Below, one piece after another: positions 1 through 7,841 of a stretch of DNA of 64,000 nt. The notes under the pieces were generated by a model. The model worked only from the letters and a program-made list of their open reading frames with translations, was not told where the DNA came from and made no database searches. Position 1 is the first letter of the stretch, and each line of letters opens with the position of its first letter. The translations under genes were made by a program, and so were the position numbers. The stretch covers positions 1 through 64,000 of the forward strand of contig NZ_CP084004.1 of the NCBI RefSeq assembly GCF_020181355.1. Direction: 5' to 3'. The stretch comes from Collinsella aerofaciens. GTDB lineage: Bacteria > Actinomycetota > Coriobacteriia > Coriobacteriales > Coriobacteriaceae.

Positions 1-106
1 AATCCGGCCCTCAGAATGGGACACATGGCCCACCCTAGCGAGCCGTCAACGCGTACAGTAAAAGCAGGTAATCCATGGGCGGTTACAGATCGAGGAGGAC
101 ACGACC

Positions 107-700
107 ATGAAAAAGAAGGCCTTTGCGATTCTCACCCTCTGCATCAGTCTCTTTGCCGCGGTTGCCCTGGTGGGCTGTGGCGGAAGCGGCGGCGCTACCG
201 GCAGTGGCGGTGGCGGCGGAGCAGAAAAGCCAGCCGTGGATATGAGGACCGACTTCATTTGGTTTAAGGTCGAGGTCCCCGAGGGCGTTGAGATCACCGA
301 TGTTGCCGGCGACACGGCCGACAGGGCCCAGTTTAAGTTCACCGAGAGCGAGCACGCCAGCGACCGCTTCATCCCCGTCTTCGATCCTGACAAGAACGCC
401 GACGAGCTGTTCGACTACGAGGCAAAGTGGAATGCCAGCTTTGAGTGGACCGAGAATGACCCCGTCAAGTACAACGGCAAGACTTGGCGCAACGCTTCCT
501 ATACACACTCGGGCGGCGTGACGACTGAGTACTTCACCGAAGCAGGCGGCGGCAGCGTCTACGTGCGCATCGACAATGTCGAGGAGCACAAGGATGCCGT
601 CGAAACCATGATGAAGTCTCTGGAATTTGCCGATGACATCGCCGAGGCAAAAACCGAGGCCATGGACGTTAAGCTCGACGATATCGAGATCAAGCGCTAA
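107..700 (+). CDS. putative secreted lipoprotein
   Basis: A 197-residue protein with a classical lipoprotein signal: basic MKKK start, hydrophobic stretch, and lipobox LVGC ending at Cys24, so it should be lipidated and anchored outside the membrane. A Gly/Ser-rich linker (about residues 25-40) precedes an acidic soluble domain of about 155 residues with no family I recognise. A GAGGAGG ribosome site lies at 92-98, 8 bases before ATG. The gene stands alone and is closed by a strong hairpin terminator. The function is unknown; the domain size suggests a small beta-rich surface module, which is inference only. Confidence 0.85.
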   Translation: MKKKAFAILTLCISLFAAVALVGCGGSGGATGSGGGGGAEKPAVDMRTDFIWFKVEVPEGVEITDVAGDTADRAQFKFTESEHASDRFIPVFDPDKNADELFDYEAKWNASFEWTENDPVKYNGKTWRNASYTHSGGVTTEYFTEAGGGSVYVRIDNVEEHKDAVETMMKSLEFADDIAEAKTEAMDVKLDDIEIKR

Positions 701-735
701 AGCTCCAACGGCATGCAGCAGCGCCGTTTTAGCTC

Positions 736-777
736 AGCCGGGATGCAAGGTGTGACTCCTTGCATCCCGGCTTTTTG
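736..777 (+). terminator. rho-independent terminator of the lipoprotein gene
   Basis: Fifteen-base perfect arms (736-750 and 758-772) around a 7-base loop, followed by a run of five T (772-776). It lies 36 bases after the lipoprotein stop codon. Confidence 0.92.
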
Positions 778-794
778 TGTTCGAAAGCGCCCGG

Positions 795-1109
795 TCACAT
801 CACCATATTGAGCACGTTGACGAATTCCTGAGCCCGGGAGCGGCTGCTCAGGCAAAAGACACAGGCAGTCAACAACCTGTTGCGCAGAAAAACATTGCGG
901 CCCTTGATCCTGTTAACGCCCGTGATGTCCTTAAGGTAGACAATCTCGATATGCTTGCCGCCGAAAGTGCCCTTCTTGAGCACCTCGATGCGGTTGGGGT
1001 AGATCCTGACGTCTTTAAACCCGCCCGAACCTTTGTCCTGGAACAGCAAGGTGTTGTTGTCCATGCGCGTCACCCCCATGGGGTTCGTTAAAACTGTCTC
1101 TATGGCCAC
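795..1109 (-). CDS. small conserved hypothetical protein, PH-like
   Basis: A 104-residue soluble protein with no signal peptide. The first half alternates short beta-strand patterns (NTLLFQD, DVRIYPNRIEVL, HIEIVYLKDI) and it ends in a helix (SRAQEFVNVLNMV). This is the layout of small bacterial pleckstrin-homology-like domains, but the match is by pattern only. GTG at 1109 is chosen because GAGGTGG stands 7 bases upstream; an internal ATG at 1064 would give 89 residues. It is convergent with the lipoprotein gene. No function is proposed. Confidence 0.7.
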   Translation of the reverse strand: MAIETVLTNPMGVTRMDNNTLLFQDKGSGGFKDVRIYPNRIEVLKKGTFGGKHIEIVYLKDITGVNRIKGRNVFLRNRLLTACVFCLSSRSRAQEFVNVLNMVM

Positions 1110-1228
1110 ATTTTAACCACCTCAAGGCCCCATGCGAAGATGTCAGACAGCACAGCAATTCGTGTCCGCGCGAGGCTTTAAACTAAATGCGATAAAGATG
1201 CATTCCACAAGAGGAAAGTGGGGCGACA

Positions 1229-2281
1229 GTGATGGGCGAACTGGTAAACCGTGGAGAATCGGCAATCGTGCCCGAAGGTTTTTACAAGCAGGTTTCCTCG
1301 ATTCTCAACGCCGCTCGCGACAAGGCCTATACCGCCGTTAACTTTGCGATGGTTGAGGCATATTGGGAAATCGGCAAGAGTATTGTTGATGAACAGGGTG
1401 GAGAGGAGCGCGCAGCATATGGAGAGGCATTGATTGCGGGCCTCTCCAGAAGGCTTACAGCGGATTTCGGAAGAGGCTTTGGCATCGCAAACCTTCGCAA
1501 TATGCGTCAGTTCTTTCTTGCGTTTCCAATTCGCGACGCACTGCGTAGCGAATTGAGCTGGACTCATTACCGCAGGCTGATGCGCATTCCCGACCCCGAA
1601 GCTCGCGCCTGGTACATGAACGAATGCGCTGACTCTCGCTGGAGCACGCGTCAGCTCGAGCGCCAGATCAACACCATGTTCCGCGAGCGCCTGCTTGCCA
1701 GCAAGGACAAGGAGGCCGCCGCCCAAGAAATCCAGAAGAGCGCCCCGGCTCGTCGCCCCGAGGATATCATCCGCGACCCATATGTACTGGAGTTTTTAGG
1801 TTTCTCGGACGATACTGCGTTTCGCGAGAGCGATCTAGAGCAGGCGCTCATCACACATCTTCAGAAGTTCCTACTGGAGCTTGGCCGTGGCTTCGCTTTC
1901 GAGGCGCGCCAAAAGCGCATCACCTTTGATGGGCGCCATTTCTATATTGACCTTGTGTTTTACAACTATCTGATGCGCTGCTTCGTGCTTATCGACCTTA
2001 AGACGGACGATCTTACGCACCAGGACTTGGGCCAGATGCAAATGTATGTGAACTACTACACGCGCGAGCTCATGAACGAAGGCGACAATCCGCCCATAGG
2101 CATCGTGCTCTGCGCGGACAAAAGCGATTCGACTGTCGAGTACACGCTGCCCGAAGACAACGACCAAGCGTTTGCCGCCAAATACCTGCCGTATCTTCCA
2201 AGTAAGGAAGAGCTGGCGCGCGAGCTGAGTGCCGAGTACCGCGCCATCAACGAAGCGACTAATGGCGAAGCACAAGGATAG
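1229..2281 (+). CDS. DUF1016 / YhcG-family PD-(D/E)XK nuclease-domain protein
   Basis: About 350 residues, the usual size for the YhcG (DUF1016) family. The N-terminal part carries the family helical domain (YWEIGKSIVDEQ, then LSRRLTADFGRGF, then MRQFF). The C-terminal part has the PD-(D/E)XK-like core: FEARQKRITFDGRHFYIDLVFY, where D-L-V-F-Y supplies the acidic residue, followed by FVLIDLKT (D-x-K) and DLGQMQMYVNYY. Family members are found beside restriction systems and mobile elements, but none is visible here. GTG 1229 and ATG 1232 are both possible starts behind GAGGAAAG (1211-1218). The ADP-ribosylglycohydrolase gene follows after 63 bases. DNA as substrate is inferred. Confidence 0.85.
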   Translation: MMGELVNRGESAIVPEGFYKQVSSILNAARDKAYTAVNFAMVEAYWEIGKSIVDEQGGEERAAYGEALIAGLSRRLTADFGRGFGIANLRNMRQFFLAFPIRDALRSELSWTHYRRLMRIPDPEARAWYMNECADSRWSTRQLERQINTMFRERLLASKDKEAAAQEIQKSAPARRPEDIIRDPYVLEFLGFSDDTAFRESDLEQALITHLQKFLLELGRGFAFEARQKRITFDGRHFYIDLVFYNYLMRCFVLIDLKTDDLTHQDLGQMQMYVNYYTRELMNEGDNPPIGIVLCADKSDSTVEYTLPEDNDQAFAAKYLPYLPSKEELARELSAEYRAINEATNGEAQG

Positions 2282-2344
2282 CAATACGTTGCGACCGACA
2301 CCACCGATGGCGCTCCACATCACCTGGGATAAGAGGAGCTTTCC

Positions 2345-3133
2345 ATGACAGACAGACCGAAAACAACACTGCGCGACTGCATCTATGGGCTCGCCGTCGG
2401 CGACGCACTGGGCGTTCCTTACGAGTTTAGGCCCCGCGGCACGTTCAAATGCACGGACATGATCGGCTACGGCACGCATGGGCAGCCCGCCGGCACCTGG
2501 AGCGATGACACGTCCATGACGCTTGCTACCTGTGACTCGATTAGGGAGCTCGGGCACATCGACACCGCAGACATGCGCGACAAGTTCGTACGCTGGATTG
2601 CCCGTGGCGAGTATACGATCGACGGCGTTTTCGATTACGGCGGCACGACCGCCCGCGCTTTGCACACCGGCAAAGGAGGCTCCGGCGAGCGCGACAACGG
2701 CAACGGATCGCTCATGCGCATCGCTCCCCTAGCGTTCACCGATGCGACGGACAACGAGATCCGCGAGGTCTCGGCAATCACGCACGCCCACAGAACATCA
2801 ACCGATGCATGCATCATATTTGTTGAGCTGATGAGGAATGTGATGAACGGCGCGCTCCCCTCGCGGGCACTCCATCTGAAAGGCGTGCCTGAGCAGGAAA
2901 TCAGGTCAGGTGGCTTCGTGCGCGACACGCTTAAGGCAGCCACCTGGTGCTTCGTCAACACTACCAGCTACGAAGATTGCGTGCTTGTCGCCGTCAACCT
3001 GGGCGACGACACCGATACCACCGCAGCCGTTGCCGGCGCCCTCGCCGGCACGGTATACGGCATCGACGCAATTCCGCAGGAGTGGACCGACGCCTTGCGC
3101 GGTAAAGAGCTGATAGAGCAGTGTTTGTTTTAG
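2345..3133 (+). CDS. ADP-ribosylglycohydrolase family protein (DraG-like)
   Basis: A 262-residue all-alpha protein of the ADP-ribosyl-(dinitrogen reductase) hydrolase superfamily, which removes ADP-ribose from proteins or small molecules using two Mg2+ ions. Visible signatures in order: GLAVGDALGVPYEF near the N-terminus, the metal motif WSDDTSMT (about residues 57-64), the NGSLMRIAPL segment, ITHAHRTS, and the second metal motif GDDTDTTAAVAG near residue 220. All metal-binding Asp residues are present, so activity is expected. AGAGGAG lies just upstream of the ATG. Its neighbour is a DUF1016 nuclease; a joint role in a defence or stress module is possible but unproven. Confidence 0.92.
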   Translation: MTDRPKTTLRDCIYGLAVGDALGVPYEFRPRGTFKCTDMIGYGTHGQPAGTWSDDTSMTLATCDSIRELGHIDTADMRDKFVRWIARGEYTIDGVFDYGGTTARALHTGKGGSGERDNGNGSLMRIAPLAFTDATDNEIREVSAITHAHRTSTDACIIFVELMRNVMNGALPSRALHLKGVPEQEIRSGGFVRDTLKAATWCFVNTTSYEDCVLVAVNLGDDTDTTAAVAGALAGTVYGIDAIPQEWTDALRGKELIEQCLF

Positions 3134-3168
3134 GGCGCACTTACGATAGAAACTGACCAGGAGGCACC

Positions 3169-3390
3169 ACGGAAAGAAAGATCGCAAATATAGACGAGTT
3201 CCAAGTGGACGAAAACGGGATTCCGCTATTTCCAGCAGGACTGAAGGAAGAAGCCAACCTCTATGTTCTCCCCGACGGGCGTTACCTCCCCTGCGGGGTC
3301 TACCGAACCGAAGATGGCGGCTCACTCATTTATGAGCCATCCGGGCTCAGCTTCTTCGGGCAGATGCTTGCTCAATTCAAAGAGTGCTAG
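3169..3390 (+). CDS. small hypothetical protein, probable ACG start
   Basis: The frame opens after a TGA at 3154-3156 and has no ATG, TTG or GTG before GTG 3205. A near-perfect AGGAGG (about 3159-3164) stands four bases before ACG 3169, whereas GTG 3205 has no ribosome site. Starting at ACG gives 73 residues, reading (M)ERKIANIDEFQVDENG and then a short domain with VLPDGRYLPCGVYR. From GTG it would be 61 residues. It follows the ADP-ribosylglycohydrolase by 35 bases and is probably cotranscribed. No family is recognised. The sequence after the first 36 bases is supported by either start. Confidence 0.6.
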   Translation, partial: TERKIANIDEFQVDENGIPLFPAGLKEEANLYVLPDGRYLPCGVYRTEDGGSLIYEPSGLSFFGQMLAQFKEC

Positions 3391-3533
3391 GGGTTTGATT
3401 GCCCGTTAGATCGACACCGTTCCAAACCATGGAATGGGCAGGATGTCTCCCACCGCGGCCTGTGAGGTAAAATCTTGACTGCCGCGGAATCCGTCTGCGG
3501 GCAACGCTCCGATCTCCGATTGGGGTGAAGCCT

Positions 3534-3626
3534 ATGAACTTGTTTCTTGAAATCCTGCGCCTCTCGATGTATGTGACCGGCATTGCCCGGAACCTCTACT
3601 CGATCTGGCGGGAATATAAGCAGTAA
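3534..3626 (+). CDS. candidate 30-residue membrane-associated peptide
   Basis: A short frame of 30 codons beginning MNLFLEILRLSMYVTGIARN: an amphipathic or membrane-inserting helix followed by a polar, basic tail ending WREYKQ. GGGGTGAAG lies immediately upstream at a workable distance and a hairpin terminator follows 22 bases after the stop, so it is laid out like a complete transcription unit. A TTGACT hexamer near 3475 could be a -35 element but no good -10 was found. It could be a small membrane or toxin-like peptide. The rest of 3391-3894 holds no other gene I can support. Confidence 0.45.
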   Translation: MNLFLEILRLSMYVTGIARNLYSIWREYKQ

Positions 3627-3647
3627 CGGATAGCGAAGGGAGTCATA

Positions 3648-3675
3648 AAAAGGGCCGGTTGCAGCCGGCCCTTTA
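3648..3675 (+). terminator. hairpin terminator after the 30-codon frame
   Basis: Ten-base arms AAAGGGCCGG (3649-3658) and its complement (3665-3674) with a 6-base loop. The T tract is only the three T of the stem end, so strength is moderate. Confidence 0.65.
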
Positions 3676-3894
3676 GACGATAATACCTGCGTTGCCCGCG
3701 CTTCCGAAGTGTGACTAGCTGAGGAGCGGGTTCCGCAGCACATCCTGATTTTACCCAGCGAGACGGCTCTTTTGCAGCCGCTCCACCGATTATTTACATC
3801 TGGCACCCTCAAACAATCAGACGACAGTCCGCACTCCTGCGAGCTGCCCCGTTCCTCTAGCTATCGGATCGCAGCGCCGACCGGCACTACTCCC

Positions 3895-5232
3895 CTACTT
3901 CCCAAAGATCGCAGCGAGCAAGCCCTTGCGTTTGGGCTTTTCTTCTCGGTAGGAACCCTCGGCAACCGCTGCCACCTGACGCGGCTGTTCGCCGTCTCCA
4001 CGACGCACGATCTGGTATAGGAAGGGCGATTTAACGTATTTGACCTCGATGGGCGTGGCATGTACGGTACTTTCGTTCGATAGATGCAGGCTCGGGTTGA
4101 GCGGCGCCACCACATGCGTCTCACGCTTGTCGCTAAACACCACCGCGGCCGCGCGGCCCGTCTGGCCGTTTACGGCAATGCGCACCTGCTCGCCATCGCG
4201 GCTGTCCGTCGCTGGGCGATCGACAAAGTAGACCGGTACCATCACCAGGCCGTCCTTATGCTTGCGAGCCTTGCGCGCCCAGGTGCGGATGCTCTTTTTA
4301 TTGAGCCCCAGCACCGCCTCGGCATCGTTGCCGGCAATGTCGAGCGCCAGCTTATCAATGACCACCTGGTCCTTGGTAGACGCATCGACGGAGACAACGC
4401 GGAAGTCGCCTTCCTGCATGGCGGGATCGAACGGGCCGACCTTGGCAAAGTCCCACGGTTCCAAAATGCCCATGAGGCGAACGTCCAGGTAGTTTGCCCG
4501 CGGATATGCCCAGTCAAGCACCTCGTAGTACACCAAGGTCTCCTTGCTCATGCCCTTGCCCGGGAAGGACGCCATCATGCGCAAATCCGCGAGCGCCATG
4601 GGGAAGTAGAAGAGCATCATGTCGTTTTGGATCGCATCTTCCACGTCGTGCCCGGCAAAGGCGTCGGGGTACTGGCGCACCAGCTGCAGTGCGTTGGCAC
4701 GTGCCTGCTGCGGCGAGATTTCGCAGGGAATACCCTGCCCAGGTAAATACTCCGCACCAACGCCCAAGGTCAGGCGCTTGCTAAACGTCCCCGGCTTGAG
4801 CAGGTCGGCAATGCCGATCTTGTTGCCGCAGGACGGGCACTCAAACACACGCTGCGTTGACTCGCCCTCAAAGGACGCTCCACAGAAGGGGCAGGGAATG
4901 CTCACGTGCGTGGCTTCTTGGAACTCCTGCGCCGTGCCGCGGTCCTCCCACAGCAGATGCTCCAGAACCGACTGATTGCGCCAGTGTGAATTAAAGAAAT
5001 ACCAGTCCGGGTCCTCCGGGCGCTCGAGTTGCGACACATGGGTGAGCTTAAGCAGCCCATCGACAACCGTCAGCGGCGTATGGCGAATGCCCAGGGCGCT
5101 CTTGGGCTCCCCCGCATCGGCCTGCCACGGAACGACCGTGCCGCAATAGGCGCACTCAAAACTGCGTTTAGCCTGGTGTGAGTACATAGGGCCGCCGCAG
5201 TTTTGGCATTTAATGGCAAACATCTCGTCCAT
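3895..5232 (-). CDS. TFIIB-type zinc-ribbon protein of unknown function
   Basis: 445 residues with two zinc ribbons close to the N-terminus: KCQNCGG ... ECAYCGT (about residues 8-34) and PCPFCGA ... ECPSCGN (about 110-140). A large alpha/beta domain rich in aromatic residues follows (PMALADLRMMASFPGKGMS, DWAYPRANYLDVRLMGILEP, VMVPVYFVDRP). The C-terminus is strongly basic (KPKRKG) then LLAAIFGK. There is no membrane segment. AAGGAGG stands 8 bases before the ATG. Proteins of this layout are widespread in gut Gram-positives and usually annotated only by the zinc ribbon. It is a single-gene unit, convergent with the small frame at 3.5 kb and divergent from the CDF gene. Confidence 0.8.
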   Translation of the reverse strand: MDEMFAIKCQNCGGPMYSHQAKRSFECAYCGTVVPWQADAGEPKSALGIRHTPLTVVDGLLKLTHVSQLERPEDPDWYFFNSHWRNQSVLEHLLWEDRGTAQEFQEATHVSIPCPFCGASFEGESTQRVFECPSCGNKIGIADLLKPGTFSKRLTLGVGAEYLPGQGIPCEISPQQARANALQLVRQYPDAFAGHDVEDAIQNDMMLFYFPMALADLRMMASFPGKGMSKETLVYYEVLDWAYPRANYLDVRLMGILEPWDFAKVGPFDPAMQEGDFRVVSVDASTKDQVVIDKLALDIAGNDAEAVLGLNKKSIRTWARKARKHKDGLVMVPVYFVDRPATDSRDGEQVRIAVNGQTGRAAAVVFSDKRETHVVAPLNPSLHLSNESTVHATPIEVKYVKSPFLYQIVRRGDGEQPRQVAAVAEGSYREEKPKRKGLLAAIFGK

Positions 5233-5450
5233 GGATACATCCTCCTTTGCGCAGGGGCTGTCGACATTAAGTATGTCGGGCAGGCAAGCACATGACCATA
5301 CCCATGTGGCCCAAAATGGAGCACCTGGTCGGACAAGAAGGGCCGCTCGTTAGCTCCAGCAGACCATTGCTGCATTTTCTGAGCATCGGCGCACGGTGCG
5401 CCCATGCGAGCTACACTATCCCCTTAACCATGATTGTGAGGACGATCGTC

Positions 5451-6632
5451 ATGCTATTTGTAAATCGGCTGGTACATACGCTTGTTCCCGGCGACGAGGG
5501 CAAGCCGGTCGATACAACTTGTCGCACCAACGCGGGCTTTGCCGCAAGCCTCATTTGCATTTGCCTCAACATTGCTCTGTGCCTAGCCAAGGGTATCGCG
5601 GGTCTGCTCGCCGGCTCTGTCTCGCTTATCGCCGATGCCTCCAACAACCTCTCCGATGCGTCGAGCAACATCGTGAGCCTACTCGGATTCCGCCTTGCCA
5701 GCCGCCCGGCAGACGAAGGCCACCCCTATGGCCACGGCCGCTACGAATACCTCGCCGGCCTGTTTGTCGCCGTCCTCGTTTGTGCCGTCGGCATCAACCT
5801 AGTGCTCGAGTCCGTTACCAAGATCATCAAGCCCTCCCCCACCGCTTACACGCTCGTTTCCCTTGCGGCACTGGCCACGTCCATGCTCGTTAAGCTCTGG
5901 ATGGCCGCGTTCAACCGCACGCTGGGGAATCGCATCGACTCCGAGACGCTCATCGCCACAGCGCAGGACTCCAAGAATGACGTCATCACCTCGGGCTCGG
6001 TCTTGGTGGCGGCGCTTATTTCGCAGACGACTAGCTTTGACCTCGATGGCTGGGCAGGCCTGGGTGTGGGCATCTTCATCTGCTTCAGCGGCATGGCCCT
6101 GGTGCGCGACGCCATCAGCCCGTTGCTGGGGCAAGCGCCCGACCCCAAGCTCGTCCAGGAAATCCGCGACAGGATCATGTCGTACCCCCAGGTCCTGGGC
6201 ACGCACGACCTCATGGTGCACGACTACGGCCCGGGCCGCCAGTTTGCCAGCGCACACGTCGAAATGCCCGGCGAGGGCGATGCCTTTGAGCACCACGAGA
6301 TCCTGGACACCATCGAACACGATATCAAGCGCCAGATGGGCATTGGCATTACGCTGCACTGCGACCCCATTGCAACAACCGGTGACGACCTGCGCGGCTG
6401 GGTCAAGCGCGGCGTAGCGCAGATCGACCCTGCGCTCTCCATCCACGACTTGCATGAACACGACGACTTTGTTTCGTTTGACCTGGTGCGTCCCGACGGC
6501 TTTGACATATCCGACGAGGAGCTGCTGGAGCTCGTCACGCGCATCGTGCACGAGCGCAGGCCCGATACATCATGCGTCGTCACATTTGACTCGGGCTTTA
6601 GCTCGCCCGACCGTCCGGCAGAGCAGCTGTAG
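5451..6632 (+). CDS. cation diffusion facilitator (CDF) transporter
   Basis: 393 residues from ATG 5451, chosen for the TGAGGA site upstream; an in-frame ATG at 5430 has none. CDF proteins export divalent metals (Zn, Fe, Mn, Cd) in exchange for protons. About six membrane helices fill the first 210 residues. TM2 carries ADASNNLSDASSNI, where the usual His of the site is Asn, followed by the family loop HPYGHGRYEYLAG (about 91-103). TM5 carries DSKNDVITS. The cytoplasmic C-terminal domain (HDLMVHDYGPG...ASAHVEMP) fits the metallochaperone-like fold, with an extra C-terminal section of about 80 residues. The Asn substitution suggests Mn or Fe rather than Zn, as an inference. Confidence 0.9.
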   Translation: MLFVNRLVHTLVPGDEGKPVDTTCRTNAGFAASLICICLNIALCLAKGIAGLLAGSVSLIADASNNLSDASSNIVSLLGFRLASRPADEGHPYGHGRYEYLAGLFVAVLVCAVGINLVLESVTKIIKPSPTAYTLVSLAALATSMLVKLWMAAFNRTLGNRIDSETLIATAQDSKNDVITSGSVLVAALISQTTSFDLDGWAGLGVGIFICFSGMALVRDAISPLLGQAPDPKLVQEIRDRIMSYPQVLGTHDLMVHDYGPGRQFASAHVEMPGEGDAFEHHEILDTIEHDIKRQMGIGITLHCDPIATTGDDLRGWVKRGVAQIDPALSIHDLHEHDDFVSFDLVRPDGFDISDEELLELVTRIVHERRPDTSCVVTFDSGFSSPDRPAEQL

Positions 6633-6650
6633 CCCCGCTCCGCTCGGCCG

Positions 6651-7661
6651 CTAGTTTCCCTGTGCGCCCGAAATGCCGTTTTGTAGGGCGTTCCAGGCAT
6701 CCGTCGCCATGTCTCCCAAGTTCTGCGCGGTATCGCCCAGGTTTTGTGTCGTATCGCCCAGCTCTTGCGCCTTGTCTCCCAATTCCTGCGCCTTGTTGCT
6801 CAGGTCCTCCAGCATGTTGGAGCTCGAGCTGTCCGTGGCGCCTTGATCACCGGACGCATTGCCCGACGAGCCGTCCTTGCGCGTGAGCTGAATCTCGAGG
6901 TTACCGTTGTCGTTGTAGTAGGCAGATGTGACGACCCAGTTGGCATCAACGACGGGCGTCGAGCCGTCGTCGGTCAGAATCACGGCATTCGAAAGATCGG
7001 CCCCGCGCGACTTGAGGAGTTTTTTGGCGTTGGACCAATACTGTCCCGGGATATCGCCCAGCTCTACTGCACCTGCCTGGTCGACCTCTGTCTGCTCGGC
7101 CGTCGTGCTGGTTGTAGCACCTCGCTTGTTGAGCATGCCCGTCACAATGGCAAACACAATCGAGAGGGCAAAGAAGATCGCCAGCACAATGAGGATCTTC
7201 TTGATCACACTCGACGAACGCGACGGCGCCTCTTCCTCGTCCTCACCATACTGCGGAATCGACTTGGGATACTCGCGATAAGGCTGGCGCGCATACGGAT
7301 CGCGCGACTCATATCGAGGCTGGGCCTGTGCCGTGCGCGGCATATACGTCGTCTGCTGAGGCTGCGGAATGGGATTTTGCGGCAGGTTTTTATAGGGATT
7401 CGACGTCGAGGCGGAATAAGAATCCTGCGGCGCGTAATCAAACGGGTCCGGAGCTGCGTTGCCATAGGGGCCTTGCGAAGATGCAGCGTAAGAATCCTGC
7501 GCCGTGTCGCCATAGCCCATAACCCGGGTAGGCTCGGCAGAAGGCTGCGTCGCGGCGGGATCGGTATAACCGGGGCTGGGAACGACGCGGGTCGCATCGG
7601 CGCTGCCGCCAGCCTGCGCGGAACCATATCCGCCCATTACGGTCGTCTTATCCTGGTCCAT
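6651..7661 (-). CDS. single-pass membrane protein with Pro/Gln/Tyr-rich N-terminus
   Basis: 336 residues from ATG 7661, which has GGAAAGGAAA upstream. Residues 1 to about 150 are low-complexity and rich in Gln, Pro, Tyr and Ser. One membrane helix follows (KKILIVLAIFFALSIVFAIV). The outer part has a compact domain (PGQYWSNAKKLLKSRGADLS ... NWVVTSAYYNDNGNLEIQLT) resembling small PASTA-like or DUF-type extracellular modules, and ends in four near-identical heptads of the type AQELGDK / TQNLGDT that should form a coiled coil. The cytoplasmic tail could be a phosphorylation or interaction target. It is convergent with the CDF gene, 18 bases away. Function unknown. Confidence 0.75.
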   Translation of the reverse strand: MDQDKTTVMGGYGSAQAGGSADATRVVPSPGYTDPAATQPSAEPTRVMGYGDTAQDSYAASSQGPYGNAAPDPFDYAPQDSYSASTSNPYKNLPQNPIPQPQQTTYMPRTAQAQPRYESRDPYARQPYREYPKSIPQYGEDEEEAPSRSSSVIKKILIVLAIFFALSIVFAIVTGMLNKRGATTSTTAEQTEVDQAGAVELGDIPGQYWSNAKKLLKSRGADLSNAVILTDDGSTPVVDANWVVTSAYYNDNGNLEIQLTRKDGSSGNASGDQGATDSSSSNMLEDLSNKAQELGDKAQELGDTTQNLGDTAQNLGDMATDAWNALQNGISGAQGN

Positions 7662-7779
7662 GCAACGTTTCCTTTCCGTCGCCAGCAAGCATCAAGTTAT
7701 CCATGCATTCTACCCGCGCAAAAGCCTATGATGGGCAAAGCCCGCCGGTATCTACAAGACATGCGCGGGCCTAAGGATC

Positions 7780-7820
7780 AAAAAGCCCCGCCGGGCCTTG
7801 GTAGGCGCGACGGGGCGGGC
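7780..7820 (-). terminator. terminator downstream of fhs
   Basis: Read on the minus strand, a G+C-rich stem of about 13 bp (two imperfect pairs) closes with five T at 7781-7785 reversed. It lies 20 bases after the fhs stop. Confidence 0.7.
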
Positions 7821-7841
7821 AAGCGGCTATGAGCAGCAGGC

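Noticed and set aside
3700-3790. tRNA-like text (GGGTTCCGC and a possible D-stem)
   Set aside because: No cloverleaf with acceptor, anticodon and T stems can be formed on either strand.
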